From the NCBI RefSeq assembly GCF_003696285.1, contig NZ_RFFL01000002.1, positions 124,001 to 188,000 on the forward strand: a stretch of DNA of 64,000 bases, given 5' to 3'. The notes under the pieces were generated by a model. The model was not told where the DNA came from and ran no database searches. It worked only from the letters and a program-made list of their open reading frames with translations. This document shows positions 8,730 to 17,438 of the stretch, one piece after another. The translations under genes and the position numbers were made by a program. Numbering within the stretch: the stretch's first letter is position 1; every line of letters starts with the position of its first letter. Origin of the DNA: Stutzerimonas nitrititolerans (GTDB lineage Bacteria; Pseudomonadota; Gammaproteobacteria; Pseudomonadales; Pseudomonadaceae).

Positions 8730-10703
8730 ATGGAGGCCAACAAGTCTTCCCCTTCCACCATCAATCCGCCGGTCTTCTACGGCTCGGCGGTATTGATCCT
8801 CGCGCTGGTACTGTACAGCGTCATCTTCCCTTCGCACGCACAAGGACTGTTCAGCCAGGTGCAGGCCTGGATCATCTCCAACCTCAGCTGGCTGTACATC
8901 CTCACGGTGGCGATCATCCTGCTGATGGTGGTGCTGGTCGCCTTGAGCCGCTACGGCGATATCAAGCTCGGCCCTGATCATAGCGAACCCGACTACAGCA
9001 GCCTGACCTGGTTCGCCATGCTGTTTTCCGCCGGCATGGGCATCGGCCTGATGTTCTTCGGCGTCGCCGAGCCGGTGATGCACTTCATCTCGCCCCCCAC
9101 CGGCGAAGGCGGCACCGTTGCCGCCGCGCGCGAGGCGATGAAGATCACCTTCTTCCACTGGGGCCTGCATGCCTGGGCGATCTACGCCATCGTGGCGATG
9201 ATCCTGGCCTATTTCGCCTACCGCCATGGCCTGCCCCTGACCCTGCGTTCGGCGCTCTATCCATTGATCGGCGAGCGCATCCACGGCCCCATCGGCCATT
9301 CGGTGGACATCTTCGCCATCATCGGCACGGTGCTCGGCGTCGCCACCTCGCTGGGAGTCGGCGTCACCCAGATCAACACCGGTCTCAATCATCTGTATGG
9401 CCTGCCCATCTCGGTGCCGGTGCAAATCGTGCTCATCATCGCCACCACGGCCCTGGCGACCATTTCGGTGGTCACCGGCCTGGATAAGGGCGTACGGCGG
9501 CTTTCCGAGCTGAACCTGACGCTCGCCGTGCTGTTGATGCTGCTGGTACTGGTCGTCGGGCCGACGGTGTTCATCCTGCAGACCTTCGTGCAGAACACCG
9601 GCAACTACCTCTCGCAGATCGTCACCGCCACCTTCAACCTATACGCCTACGAACCGAACGACTGGATCGGCGGCTGGACGCTGTTCTACTGGGGCTGGTG
9701 GCTGGCCTGGTCGCCCTTCGTCGGCCTGTTCATCGCACGCATTTCCCGTGGCCGGACGATCCGCGAATTCGTCAGCGGCGTGTTGCTGGTGCCCACCGCC
9801 TTCACCCTGTTGTGGATGACCGTGTTCGGCGACACCGCCATCCACATGATCCTCTGGGAGCACGTGACCAGCCTGGGCGAAGCCATCGATCGCGACAGCT
9901 CGCTGGCGCTGTTCGCCTTCCTCGAACATTTCCCGTTCGCCTCAGTACTGTCGCTGGTGGCGATCATCATGGTGGTGGTGTTCTTCGTCACCTCGGCGGA
10001 CTCCGGTGCGCTGGTGGTGGACATGCTCGCCTCCGGCGGCCAGGAAGGCACGCCGGTCTGGCAGCGCATCTTCTGGGCCGGTTCGATGGGCGCCGTGGCC
10101 GTTGCCCTGCTGCTGGCCGATGGCCTGACCGCGCTGCAGACCGCCACCATCGCCAGCGCCCTGCCCTTCACCATCGCGCTGCTGTGTTCGATGTGGGGCC
10201 TGCTCAAGGCGCTGCGCCTGGATGCCACCAAACAGACCCTGCGTTATCAGGCCATCACCACGTCGCCGGCCACGCCACGAGCCTACAGCGACTGGCAGCG
10301 CCGCCTGCGCAACCTGATGATGTTCCCGCGCCGCTCCCATGTGACGCGCTTCATCGCCGAAGTGGTCCGGCCAGCCTGCGAGGACGTCGCCGTGGAAATG
10401 CGCAAGCAGGGCTATGACGTGACGGTCAGCGAAGGCGAGGACCGCCGCATCCGCATCGAGATCGTCCACGAAGGCGAGCCCGACTTCATCTACGAGGTGC
10501 GTCCGCGCGCCTACGCCATGCCCAGCTTCGTGCCCGGCAGCGACGAGGACGAACCGGGCGAGCGCAAGTACTTCCGCGCCGAAGTCCACCTCAAGGAAGG
10601 CGGCCAGGACTACGACGTCATGGGCTGGAGTCGCGAAGGCGTGATCGGCGACATCCTCGATCAATACGAGAAGCACATGCATTACCTGCATATGGTTCGA
10701 TAA
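8730..10703 (+). CDS. betT: BCCT family betaine/choline transporter, BetT-like
   Basis: A 657-residue inner-membrane transporter of the betaine-choline-carnitine family, with twelve predicted helices in about residues 15-510. It has the glycine-rich GMGIGLMFFGVAEP and the family signature WTLFYWGWWLAWSPFVG followed by ARISRGRTIREF. After the membrane part comes a long cytoplasmic tail of about 150 residues, like those that sense osmolality in BetT of other pseudomonads. Choline is the likely substrate, but glycine betaine or carnitine cannot be excluded. No bet catabolic genes are adjacent. Confidence 0.88.
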   Translation: MEANKSSPSTINPPVFYGSAVLILALVLYSVIFPSHAQGLFSQVQAWIISNLSWLYILTVAIILLMVVLVALSRYGDIKLGPDHSEPDYSSLTWFAMLFSAGMGIGLMFFGVAEPVMHFISPPTGEGGTVAAAREAMKITFFHWGLHAWAIYAIVAMILAYFAYRHGLPLTLRSALYPLIGERIHGPIGHSVDIFAIIGTVLGVATSLGVGVTQINTGLNHLYGLPISVPVQIVLIIATTALATISVVTGLDKGVRRLSELNLTLAVLLMLLVLVVGPTVFILQTFVQNTGNYLSQIVTATFNLYAYEPNDWIGGWTLFYWGWWLAWSPFVGLFIARISRGRTIREFVSGVLLVPTAFTLLWMTVFGDTAIHMILWEHVTSLGEAIDRDSSLALFAFLEHFPFASVLSLVAIIMVVVFFVTSADSGALVVDMLASGGQEGTPVWQRIFWAGSMGAVAVALLLADGLTALQTATIASALPFTIALLCSMWGLLKALRLDATKQTLRYQAITTSPATPRAYSDWQRRLRNLMMFPRRSHVTRFIAEVVRPACEDVAVEMRKQGYDVTVSEGEDRRIRIEIVHEGEPDFIYEVRPRAYAMPSFVPGSDEDEPGERKYFRAEVHLKEGGQDYDVMGWSREGVIGDILDQYEKHMHYLHMVR

Positions 10704-10707
10704 AAGC

Positions 10708-10777
10708 AGCCTGAAGCGGGAAGCCTCGAGCTGGAAGAGACGCGCCAGCCATCGCTTCCAGCTTCCTGCTTCAGGCT
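10708..10777. repeat. Long imperfect inverted repeat (GAAGCTGGAAGC type)
   Basis: The arms AGCCTGAAGC (10708-10717) and GCTTCAGGCT (10768-10777) enclose a second pairing, AGCTGGAAG with CTTCCAGCT. The whole gap between betT and rep can therefore fold into one long hairpin. The AAGC/CTGGAAGC wording resembles the repeat at 13962-14029. It could act as a terminator for betT although no T run follows. Confidence 0.6.
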
Positions 10778-10823
10778 CCGCTCCTGCTAAACTCCCGCCC
10801 CGCCTTCAACAACCCGAACGACC

Positions 10824-12833
10824 ATGTCCCGACTCAATCCCCGGCAGCAGGAAGCCGTGAACTACGTCGGCGGCCCCATGCTGGTGCTCGCCGGCGCCGG
10901 CTCCGGCAAGACCAGCGTGATCACCCGCAAGATCGCCTACCTGATCCAGCAGTGCGGCATCCGCGCCCAATACATCGTCGCCGTGACCTTCACCAACAAG
11001 GCCGCCCGCGAGATGAAGGAACGCGTCAGCAGCCTGCTGCGCGGCGGCGAGGGACGCGGGCTGACGGTCTCGACCTTCCACAATCTGGGCCTGAACATCA
11101 TCCGCAAGGAGTACGCCAGGCTTGGCTACAAACCGGGCTTTTCGATCTTCGACGACGGCGACATCAAGGCGCTGCTGACCGACATCATGCAGAAGGAATA
11201 CGCTGGCGATGACGGCGTCGACGAGATCAAGAACTACATCGGCTCCTGGAAGAACGACCTGATCACGCCCGAGCAGGCGCTCGCCGAGGCGCGCAATCCC
11301 AAGGAGCAGACCGCCGCCATCGTCTATACCCACTACCAGCGCACGCTCAAGGCGTACAACGCGGTGGATTTCGACGACCTGATCATGCAGCCGGTGAAGC
11401 TCTTCCAGGACCACCCCGAAGTGCTGGAAAAGTGGCGCAACCGGGTGCGCTACATGCTGGTGGACGAATACCAGGACACCAACGCCAGCCAGTACCTGCT
11501 GGTCAAGCTGCTGGTGCAGGAACGCGCGCACTTCACCGTGGTGGGCGACGACGACCAGTCGATCTACGCCTGGCGCGGCGCGCGGCCGGAAAACCTGATG
11601 CAGCTGAAGGAAGACTTCCCCTCGCTGAAGGTGGTAATGCTGGAGCAGAACTACCGCTCCACCAGCCGCATCCTCAAGTGCGCCAACGTGCTGATCGCCA
11701 ACAACCCGCACGCCTTCGAGAAGCAGCTGTGGTCGGAAATGGGCCACGGCGACCCGATCCGCGTGATCCGCTGCCGCAACGAGGAAGCAGAGGCCGAGCG
11801 CGTGGCGATGGAAATCCTCACGCTGCACCTCAAGACCCAGCGGCCCTACAGCGATTTCGCCATCCTCTACCGCGGCAACTACCAGGCCAAGCTGATCGAG
11901 CTGAAGCTGCAGCACCACCAGATTCCCTATCGCCTGTCCGGCGGCACCAGCTTCTTCGGCCGCCAGGAAGTGAAGGACCTGATGAGCTACTTCCGCCTGC
12001 TGGTCAATCCGGACGACGACAATGCCTTCCTGCGGGTGATCAACGTGCCGCGCCGGGAGATCGGCTCCACCACCCTGGAAAAGCTCGGCAACTACGCCAC
12101 CGCGCGCAAGATTTCCATGTACGCCGCCTGCGACGAGATCGGCCTGGGCGAGCTGATGGACAGCCGCTTCACCGACCGCCTGTCGCGCTTCAAGCACTAC
12201 ATGGACAACCTGCGCCAGCAGTGCGCGCAGAACGACCCCATCGCCGCCCTGCGCAGCATGGTCATGGACATCGACTACGAGACCTGGGTGCGCTCGCAGA
12301 CCTCCAGCGACAAGGCCGCGGACTTCCGCATGAGCAACGTCTGGTTCCTTATCGACGCGCTGAAGAACACCCTGGAGCGCGACGAAGAAGGCGAGATGAC
12401 CATCGAGGAAGCCATCGCCAAGCTGGTGCTGCGCGACATGCTCGAACGCCAGCAGGAAGAGGAAGAAGGCGCCGAGGGCGTGCAGATGATGACCCTGCAC
12501 GCGTCCAAGGGCCTGGAATTCCCCTACGTGTTCATCATGGGCGTGGAAGAGGAAATCCTCCCGCACCGCTCCAGCATCGAGGCGGACACCATCGAGGAAG
12601 AACGACGCCTGGCCTACGTCGGCATCACCCGTGCGCGGCAGAACCTGGCGATGACCTTCGCCGCCAAGCGCAAGCAGTACGGCGAGATCATCGAATGCAT
12701 GCCCAGCCGCTTTCTCGACGAACTGCCGCCCGAAGATCTGGAGTGGGAAGGCCAGGAAGACGCGCCGGTGGAGGTCAAAGCGGCGCGTGGCAACGATGCG
12801 CTGGCAGCGATGCGCGCGATGTTGAAGCGCTGA
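10824..12833 (+). CDS. rep: ATP-dependent DNA helicase Rep
   Basis: A 669-residue superfamily 1A helicase moving 3' to 5', which helps replication forks past bound proteins. The motifs appear in order: Q motif near LNPRQQEAV, Walker A AGAGSGKT (residues 23-30), motif II VDEYQDTN, motif III GDDDQSIYAWRGA, motif IV LEQNYRST, motif V TLHASKGLEFPYV, motif VI YVGITRAR. The length and start (MSRLNPRQQEAV) fit Rep rather than UvrD or PcrA. It precedes the accessory block at 13.1-21.8 kb. Confidence 0.95.
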   Translation: MSRLNPRQQEAVNYVGGPMLVLAGAGSGKTSVITRKIAYLIQQCGIRAQYIVAVTFTNKAAREMKERVSSLLRGGEGRGLTVSTFHNLGLNIIRKEYARLGYKPGFSIFDDGDIKALLTDIMQKEYAGDDGVDEIKNYIGSWKNDLITPEQALAEARNPKEQTAAIVYTHYQRTLKAYNAVDFDDLIMQPVKLFQDHPEVLEKWRNRVRYMLVDEYQDTNASQYLLVKLLVQERAHFTVVGDDDQSIYAWRGARPENLMQLKEDFPSLKVVMLEQNYRSTSRILKCANVLIANNPHAFEKQLWSEMGHGDPIRVIRCRNEEAEAERVAMEILTLHLKTQRPYSDFAILYRGNYQAKLIELKLQHHQIPYRLSGGTSFFGRQEVKDLMSYFRLLVNPDDDNAFLRVINVPRREIGSTTLEKLGNYATARKISMYAACDEIGLGELMDSRFTDRLSRFKHYMDNLRQQCAQNDPIAALRSMVMDIDYETWVRSQTSSDKAADFRMSNVWFLIDALKNTLERDEEGEMTIEEAIAKLVLRDMLERQQEEEEGAEGVQMMTLHASKGLEFPYVFIMGVEEEILPHRSSIEADTIEEERRLAYVGITRARQNLAMTFAAKRKQYGEIIECMPSRFLDELPPEDLEWEGQEDAPVEVKAARGNDALAAMRAMLKR

Positions 12834-12871
12834 GCGAGCCGCCTGGACGGCGGCCTGATGGTGCCTCAAGC

Positions 12872-13006
12872 GGTGGATGTAAAAAAGCGACATCCACCCT
12901 ACACCCGCCACGCGTAGGGTGGAAAACCGCGAAGCGTTTTCCACCGTTCCGGACGTTACCGCAACACGTGTGCCTGTTGGTGGATAAGGCTGCGCCGTTA
13001 TCCACC
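12872..13006. repeat. Cluster of three GGTGGAT/ATCCACC hairpins
   Basis: Three short hairpins of one family lie after rep. They are GGTGGATGT/ACATCCACC (12872-12898), GGTGGAAAAC/GTTTTCCACC (12918-12945) and GGTGGATAA/TTATCCACC (12979-13006). CCCTAC or GTAGGG flanks them. A related cluster lies at 24552-24620. They look like a dispersed intergenic repeat that has multiplied here. Confidence 0.75.
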
Positions 13007-13036
13007 CTACCTGCGAGGGCGGGGCGGGCCCTAGAC

Positions 13037-13105
13037 CTGTAGGAGCGAGCTCGCGATGTTGGCGGCACGGCGTGCGACCCTTCGCCAGCAAGCTGGCTCC
13101 TACAG
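13037..13105. repeat. REP-like palindromic element (CTGTAGGAGCGAGCTCGCGA type)
   Basis: The left arm CTGTAGGAGCGAGCTCGCGA (13037-13056) and the right arm ending CAGCAAGCTGGCTCCTACAG (13086-13105) face each other. This GTAGGAGC...GCTCCTAC wording is the well-known Pseudomonas REP type, usually found in extragenic pairs and mobilised by RAYT transposases. No RAYT gene is present in the window. Confidence 0.8.
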
Positions 13106-13130
13106 CTTGGCGCCCGCCTTTCCGCTGCCG

Positions 13131-13895
13131 TTAACCTCCGACGATGCTTTCCAGCTCCTTCGCCGCCGCGCGCAGTCGCGGCACGAAGCCCAGCAACTGC
13201 TCCATGGAACAGCGGATCACCGGCGCGTGGCTGAACAGGCAGGCCAGCAGCCGGCCCTGGGCATCGCGCACCGGCACGGCGCAGGCGACCATGCCGTCGA
13301 TGAACTCTTCAGAATCGGTGCCCAGGTTTTCCTCGCGCACGCGGGCGAGATCGTCGCGCAGGGCGCTGAGGTCGGTGAGGGTGTTGCGCGCCATTTGCTG
13401 GATCGGCAGACGCGGCAGCACCCGCTCCAGCTGCTCGGGCGGCAGCGAGGCGAGGTAGAGCTTGCCGCTGGCGGTACACCAGAGCGGTGTATGGCTGCCG
13501 ATGGGCAGATTGATCTGCAGCGGCCAGTTGGTCTGCACGCGGTCGAAATAGAGCATGTCCAGCCCATCGGGCACGGACAGCCCGCAGGTTTCGCCGATGT
13601 CTGCGGACAGCTCGCGCAGGATTGCCTGGCGCAGCGCCTTGTGCCGGCCGCTGTTGAGGATGTTCACCGCCGTGGCATGCAGACGCTCGCCCGGCAGCAG
13701 TCCGCCACGCAGACCGAACTGCAGAAAGCCTTCGCTCTCCAGCGTCTGCACCAACCGATGGGCGCTGGCCTTCGGAATATCCAGTTTTTCCGCCAGTGCG
13801 GTCGGCGTCAGCGGGTCCTTCGCAGCGGCCACTGCCTCGATGATTTCCAGCACACGGGTGATGGAAGAGCCTTTTTCTCTGGGGGTACTGCGCAT
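13131..13895 (-). CDS. IclR family transcriptional regulator
   Basis: A 254-residue IclR-type regulator. The N-terminal winged helix-turn-helix (about residues 10-70, ITRVLEIIEAVAAAKDPLTPTALAEKLDIPKASAHRLV) is followed by the effector-binding domain with the TSGKLYLA-like CTASGKLYLAS stretch near residue 140. The gene lies 154 bases downstream of mmsA-like on the same strand, behind a hairpin (13932-13949). It probably controls the Fe-ADH/mmsA-like unit. Two matching palindromes flanking a promoter at 16771-16849 are the likely operators. The effector is unknown. Confidence 0.9.
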   Translation of the reverse strand: MRSTPREKGSSITRVLEIIEAVAAAKDPLTPTALAEKLDIPKASAHRLVQTLESEGFLQFGLRGGLLPGERLHATAVNILNSGRHKALRQAILRELSADIGETCGLSVPDGLDMLYFDRVQTNWPLQINLPIGSHTPLWCTASGKLYLASLPPEQLERVLPRLPIQQMARNTLTDLSALRDDLARVREENLGTDSEEFIDGMVACAVPVRDAQGRLLACLFSHAPVIRCSMEQLLGFVPRLRAAAKELESIVGG

Positions 13896-13931
13896 GGATC
13901 GAAGCCCGGTTGCGGTTATGGAGCAAAAGGA

Positions 13932-13949
13932 GCCGCCCCAAAGGGCGGC
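13932..13949 (-). terminator. Hairpin between mmsA-like gene and iclR-type gene
   Basis: GCCGCCC (13932-13938) pairs with GGGCGGC (13943-13949) around a four-base loop. On the minus strand it is followed by TCCTTTT. It could end most mmsA-like transcripts and keep expression of the downstream regulator low. Confidence 0.55.
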
Positions 13950-13961
13950 GAAGTTTAAATG

Positions 13962-14039
13962 AAGCGCTGGAGCCAGACGTAACCCGATGCCAGCTGTTTC
14001 TACGTCCGGCCTTTCAGCTTCCAGCGCTTTTATCGGCTC
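13962..14039. repeat. Inverted repeat with shared 3' tag (copy B)
   Basis: The arms AAGCGCTGGA (13962-13971) and TCCAGCGCTT (14020-14029) enclose an inner ACGT-based pairing. The tag AGCGCTTTTATCGGCTC (14023-14039) is identical to the one at 1918-1934. It lies just past the mmsA-like stop. Confidence 0.55.
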
Positions 14040-14049
14040 TTCGCCGCAG

Positions 14050-15552
14050 TTACTTCATCGTCGGCATGGCGAACTCGGCACCGGCGCGGATGCCAGTGGG
14101 CCAGCGCCGGGTCACGGTCTTCATCCGGGTGAAGAAGCGCACGCCATCCGGGCCGTGCATGTTCAGCGGGCCGAAGATCGAGCGCTTCCAGCCGCCGAAG
14201 CAGTGGAAGGCCATGGGCACCGGGATCGGCACGTTGACGCCGACCATGCCGACGTTGACACGCTCCTCGAACTGCCGCGCGGTATCGCCGTCGCGGGTGA
14301 AGATAGAGGTACCGTTGCCGTATTCGTGGTCGTTGACCAGTTGCAGCGCCTCCTCGAACGAAGCGACCCGCACCACGGCCAGCACCGGCCCGAAGATTTC
14401 CTCCTGATAGATGCGCATCTGCGGCGTGACGTGATCGAACAGCGTCGGGCCGACGTAGAAGCCGTTCTCGTAGCCTTCGACCTTGATGCCGCGACCATCG
14501 CAGACCAGGGTCGCGCCCTCCTCCACACCAAGGTCGATATAACCGCTGACCTTCTGCTGATGCTCGCGGGTGACCAGCGGCCCCATGTGCGGCTCGGGCT
14601 CGACGCCCAGGCCGGGGCCGGTGCGCATCTGGCCGATTTCATCCTGGAGCATGCCGACCAGCTTGTCCGCCACCTCATCGCCGACGCAGACCGCTACCGA
14701 GATCGCCATGCAGCGCTCGCCCGCCGAGCCGTAGGCCGCGCCCATCAGCGAGCTGACCACCTGCTGCGGGTCGGCGTCGGGCATGATCACCATGTGGTTC
14801 TTCGCGCCGCCCAGCGCCTGGCAGCGCTTGCCGTGGGCCGAGGCGGTCTTGTAGATGTACTCGGCGATCGGCGTGGAGCCAACGAAACTCACCGACTGCA
14901 CGCGCTCGTCGGTCAGCAGCACGTCCACCGCTTCCTTGTCGCCGTTGACGATGTTCAGCACACCCGCCGGCAGACCCGCCTCGGCCAGCAGTTCGCCGAT
15001 CAGCATGGTCGCGCTGGGGTCCTTCTCCGACGGCTTGAGCACGAAGGTGTTGCCGCAGGCGATGGCCACCGGCAGCATCCACAGCGGCACCATGGCCGGG
15101 AAGTTGAACGGGGTGATGCCGACGCAGACACCCAACGGCTGCATCAGCGAGTTGGAATCGATGTCGCGACCGACATTGGAGGAAAACTCGCCCTTGAGCA
15201 GGTGCGGGATGCCGCAGGCGAACTCGACCACTTCCAGTCCGCGGGTGACCTCGCCCTGGGCGTCGGAGAAGACCTTGCCATGCTCGCTGGTGATCAGCCG
15301 CGCGACCTCGTCGCGACGCGCTTCGAGCAGCGCCTTGAAGCGGAACATCACGCGTGCGCGCACCAGCGGCGGCGTCTTCGACCAACCTTCGAACGCGGCT
15401 TGGGCGGCGGCGATGGCCTCGCGGGTTTCATCAGCCGAGGACAGCGACACGTACAGGCGCGGCTCGCCGGTGGCCGGGTTGTAGACGGTCGCGTGGCGTT
15501 CGGAACGGCCGGCGACGGCCTGGTTGTCGATCAGGTTGCCGAGGGTCTGCAT
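14050..15552 (-). CDS. mmsA: CoA-acylating (methyl)malonate-semialdehyde dehydrogenase, MmsA family
   Basis: A 500-residue aldehyde dehydrogenase of the MmsA/IolA branch, which turns methylmalonate or malonate semialdehyde plus CoA and NAD into propionyl- or acetyl-CoA. Visible marks are [19 protein letters not shown] with Asn150, [14 protein letters not shown], and catalytic Cys281 in [10 protein letters not shown] chose ATG 15552 ([10 protein letters not shown]), preceded by AGGAG. It follows the Fe-ADH gene by 4 bases, so the pair probably oxidises an alcohol to a semialdehyde and then to acyl-CoA. No valine-pathway mmsB or inositol genes are nearby, so the true substrate is open. Confidence 0.88.
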   Translation of the reverse strand: MQTLGNLIDNQAVAGRSERHATVYNPATGEPRLYVSLSSADETREAIAAAQAAFEGWSKTPPLVRARVMFRFKALLEARRDEVARLITSEHGKVFSDAQGEVTRGLEVVEFACGIPHLLKGEFSSNVGRDIDSNSLMQPLGVCVGITPFNFPAMVPLWMLPVAIACGNTFVLKPSEKDPSATMLIGELLAEAGLPAGVLNIVNGDKEAVDVLLTDERVQSVSFVGSTPIAEYIYKTASAHGKRCQALGGAKNHMVIMPDADPQQVVSSLMGAAYGSAGERCMAISVAVCVGDEVADKLVGMLQDEIGQMRTGPGLGVEPEPHMGPLVTREHQQKVSGYIDLGVEEGATLVCDGRGIKVEGYENGFYVGPTLFDHVTPQMRIYQEEIFGPVLAVVRVASFEEALQLVNDHEYGNGTSIFTRDGDTARQFEERVNVGMVGVNVPIPVPMAFHCFGGWKRSIFGPLNMHGPDGVRFFTRMKTVTRRWPTGIRAGAEFAMPTMK

Positions 15553-15556
15553 GGGG

Positions 15557-16723
15557 TCACTCCTGGTTCCAGACGGTTTCGTAGAGGTCGATGATTTCCG
15601 CTTCACTGGGCACGCGCGGGTTGTTGCCTGGCGAACCCGAGGCCAGGGCCTGCTTGGCCATGGTTTCTCGCAGTTCGAAGAAGCGTTCGCGGGCGATGCC
15701 GAACTGCGCGGGGCTCGGCACCTGGAGTTCCTTGTTCAGTGCGCGCAGCTCGCTCAGCAGCTTGTCGTTGGCGGTCTCGACACTGTCGCCCTCGCTCGCC
15801 ACGCCCATGGCGCGGGCACAGTCGGCGTAGCGCTCCGGCGCCGCCGGAATCGAGAACGCGGTGACCGCCGGCAGCAGCATGGCGTTGGACAGCCCGTGCG
15901 GCACATGGAAAAAGGCGCCGATGGGCCGGCTCATGCCATGCACCAGCGCCACCGAGGCGTTGGAGAAGGCGATGCCGGCCAGGGTCGCGCCGAGCATCAT
16001 CGCCTCACGCGCGGCCAGGTTGCGCGGTTCGTGGAAAGCGCTGCGCAGGTTCGGCGCCAGCAGGCGCATCGCTTCCAGTGCCTGGGCGTCGCTGTAGAGG
16101 CTGGCCTTGCGGCTGACATAGGCCTCGATGGCATGGGTCAGCGCGTCTATACCGGTGTCGGCGGTGATGCGCGGCGGTAGCGAGAGGGTCAGCTCATAGT
16201 CGATCAGCGCGGCGACGGGCATGAAGCCGAGGCCCGCGCAGAGCATTTTCTCGTCGCTGGTCTCGTCGGTGATGATGGTGAAGCGCGTCACCTCGGAACC
16301 GGTGCCGGCGGTGGTGGGGATGGCGATCAGCGGCAGCCCGGCGTCGCTGACGTCGCGCGGGAAGCGGTAATCGCGCATCTCGCCGCCGAACTTGCCGAGG
16401 ATGCCGATGGCCTTGGCCGAGTCGATGGGGCTGCCGCCCCCGAGGGCGACGATAGAGTCGAAATCGCCCTCGCGGACCATCTGCACGCCAGCTCGGATCG
16501 AAGCGGCGGTGGGCTCGGGCGCGGTATCGGCGAAGCAGCGACTAGCGATGCCCGCCTGTTCCAGTTGTTCGGCCAGGCGGGCGGCATAGCCGAGTTCGAC
16601 CATCATCCGGTCGGTGACGATCAGCGGTCGGCTGCAACCCAGGCCACCCAGCACGGCGGCGAGCTGCTGACTGGCGCCAGCGCCGATCTCCATCAGGCGC
16701 GGCAGGACGATACGGTGACTCAT
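15557..16723 (-). CDS. Iron-containing (group III) alcohol dehydrogenase
   Basis: A 388-residue Fe-ADH. The NAD-binding [15 protein letters not shown] is at about residues 95-110, and [15 protein letters not shown] follows near 135. Metal ligands are expected in the [12 protein letters not shown] helix and in [21 protein letters not shown]. An AGAG-rich GGAGAG precedes the ATG. It is the first gene of an operon with mmsA-like and possibly the IclR gene. The upstream region carries a promoter flanked by two palindromes. Substrate unknown; a short-chain alcohol, diol or hydroxy acid whose aldehyde feeds MmsA is the natural guess. Confidence 0.9.
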   Translation of the reverse strand: MSHRIVLPRLMEIGAGASQQLAAVLGGLGCSRPLIVTDRMMVELGYAARLAEQLEQAGIASRCFADTAPEPTAASIRAGVQMVREGDFDSIVALGGGSPIDSAKAIGILGKFGGEMRDYRFPRDVSDAGLPLIAIPTTAGTGSEVTRFTIITDETSDEKMLCAGLGFMPVAALIDYELTLSLPPRITADTGIDALTHAIEAYVSRKASLYSDAQALEAMRLLAPNLRSAFHEPRNLAAREAMMLGATLAGIAFSNASVALVHGMSRPIGAFFHVPHGLSNAMLLPAVTAFSIPAAPERYADCARAMGVASEGDSVETANDKLLSELRALNKELQVPSPAQFGIARERFFELRETMAKQALASGSPGNNPRVPSEAEIIDLYETVWNQE

Positions 16724-16770
16724 GGCTCACTCTCCGTTGAGGGCCGCTTGTGTCTAGCGGCTTCTTATAT

Positions 16771-16787
16771 TGAGACTGTTTGTCTCG
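16771..16787. promoter_or_regulatory. Operator palindrome, promoter-proximal
   Basis: TGAGAC-TGTTT-GTCTCG, a 6-5-6 inverted repeat placed just downstream of the predicted start point of the Fe-ADH promoter. Its partner at 16833-16849 has the same half-sites. An IclR-type dimer is the likely ligand. Confidence 0.65.
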
Positions 16788-16796
16788 AATTACTGG

Positions 16797-16825
16797 AGAG
16801 TAGGAAGTGGATTCGTCACAGTCAA
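16797..16825 (-). promoter_or_regulatory. Sigma70-type promoter of the Fe-ADH / mmsA-like operon
   Basis: Read on the minus strand: -35 TTGACT (16825-16820), a 17-base spacer, and -10 TACTCT (16802-16797). The start point would be near 16790, about 67 bases before the Fe-ADH ATG. It lies between the two TGAGAC palindromes. Confidence 0.6.
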
Positions 16826-16832
16826 TGAAAAA

Positions 16833-16849
16833 TGAGACCACCTGTCTCA
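16833..16849. promoter_or_regulatory. Operator palindrome, promoter-distal
   Basis: TGAGAC-CACCT-GTCTCA, a perfect 6-5-6 inverted repeat, centred 62 bases from the one at 16771-16787 (about six helical turns, so on the same DNA face). It ends 2 bases before the stop codon of the cyclodeaminase-like gene. Confidence 0.65.
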
Positions 16850-16850
16850 T

Positions 16851-17438
16851 TCAATGGTCGCACAAGGTGATCCTTTCCAATCGAGCATGCGCCTCCGATT
16901 GCAGTTTCCTGCATATCTCGCGCAGCTCTTCCTTGGAATCCGGATCGTCCAGGCCAGCCAGGTCGGCTTCGGCATTCAACAGCACCGCATCGATCGCAGC
17001 GCCGATCAGCAAAGCACCGGCCCGCACATCGCAACGCACCGACTCGACAACCTCCGGCCAGGCGGCCTCGGCGATGGCAAGGGCCTCGTTACAGACGCGG
17101 GCGGTGGCCAGCGGCACGGCACAAGCCTGGCGGGATGCCATCTGTTGCGCCTCAGGGCCTTCGGCGTCCAGATAGCCCTGAAAAGCGGCCACATCATCAT
17201 CGGCAAAGGCCCCCGGCCGGCCGAGCAGCGCCTGTGCCGATTGCAGCAGATCGCCCCGTCCCTCGCAGCGTGCGCGTTCCTCGCTGACCCGCAGCGCCTT
17301 GACCACCAGCGCCAGGCCGCAATCAGCGACCACCGCCGCGACCGCCCCGCAACCCGGCATCCCTCGGCTTGCTGTCGCTCCGCGAAATTGCGCCAGGGTC
17401 AGTTCCCACAGCGGCGTCTCGGACCGGGTCGCGCTCAT
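16851..17438 (-). CDS. FtcD-C family protein (cyclodeaminase / methenyl-THF cyclohydrolase-like)
   Basis: A 195-residue, mostly helical protein matching the C-terminal domain of formiminotransferase-cyclodeaminase. The signature is the Gly-rich GCGAVAAVVADCGLALVVKALRVS at about residues 27-55, and the DDDVAAFQGYLDA segment follows. Stand-alone members include methenyl-tetrahydrofolate cyclohydrolases (FchA) of one-carbon metabolism. The ATG shares a base with the GAPDH stop (TGATG, 17436-17440), so the two are translationally coupled. Earlier in-frame starts lie inside the GAPDH gene and are rejected. Its role beside GAPDH is unclear. Confidence 0.8.
   Translation of the reverse strand: MSATRSETPLWELTLAQFRGATASRGMPGCGAVAAVVADCGLALVVKALRVSEERARCEGRGDLLQSAQALLGRPGAFADDDVAAFQGYLDAEGPEAQQMASRQACAVPLATARVCNEALAIAEAAWPEVVESVRCDVRAGALLIGAAIDAVLLNAEADLAGLDDPDSKEELREICRKLQSEAHARLERITLCDH

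Noticed and set aside
10806-13091. A 761-codon open frame on the minus strand opposite rep
   Set aside because: The opposite strand carries a complete Rep helicase with all motifs. The antisense frame is a high-GC shadow rich in His, Gln and Ala with no domain.
12872-13105. CRISPR-like repeat array after rep
   Set aside because: The units are self-complementary hairpins of varying sequence without regular spacers, and there are no cas genes.
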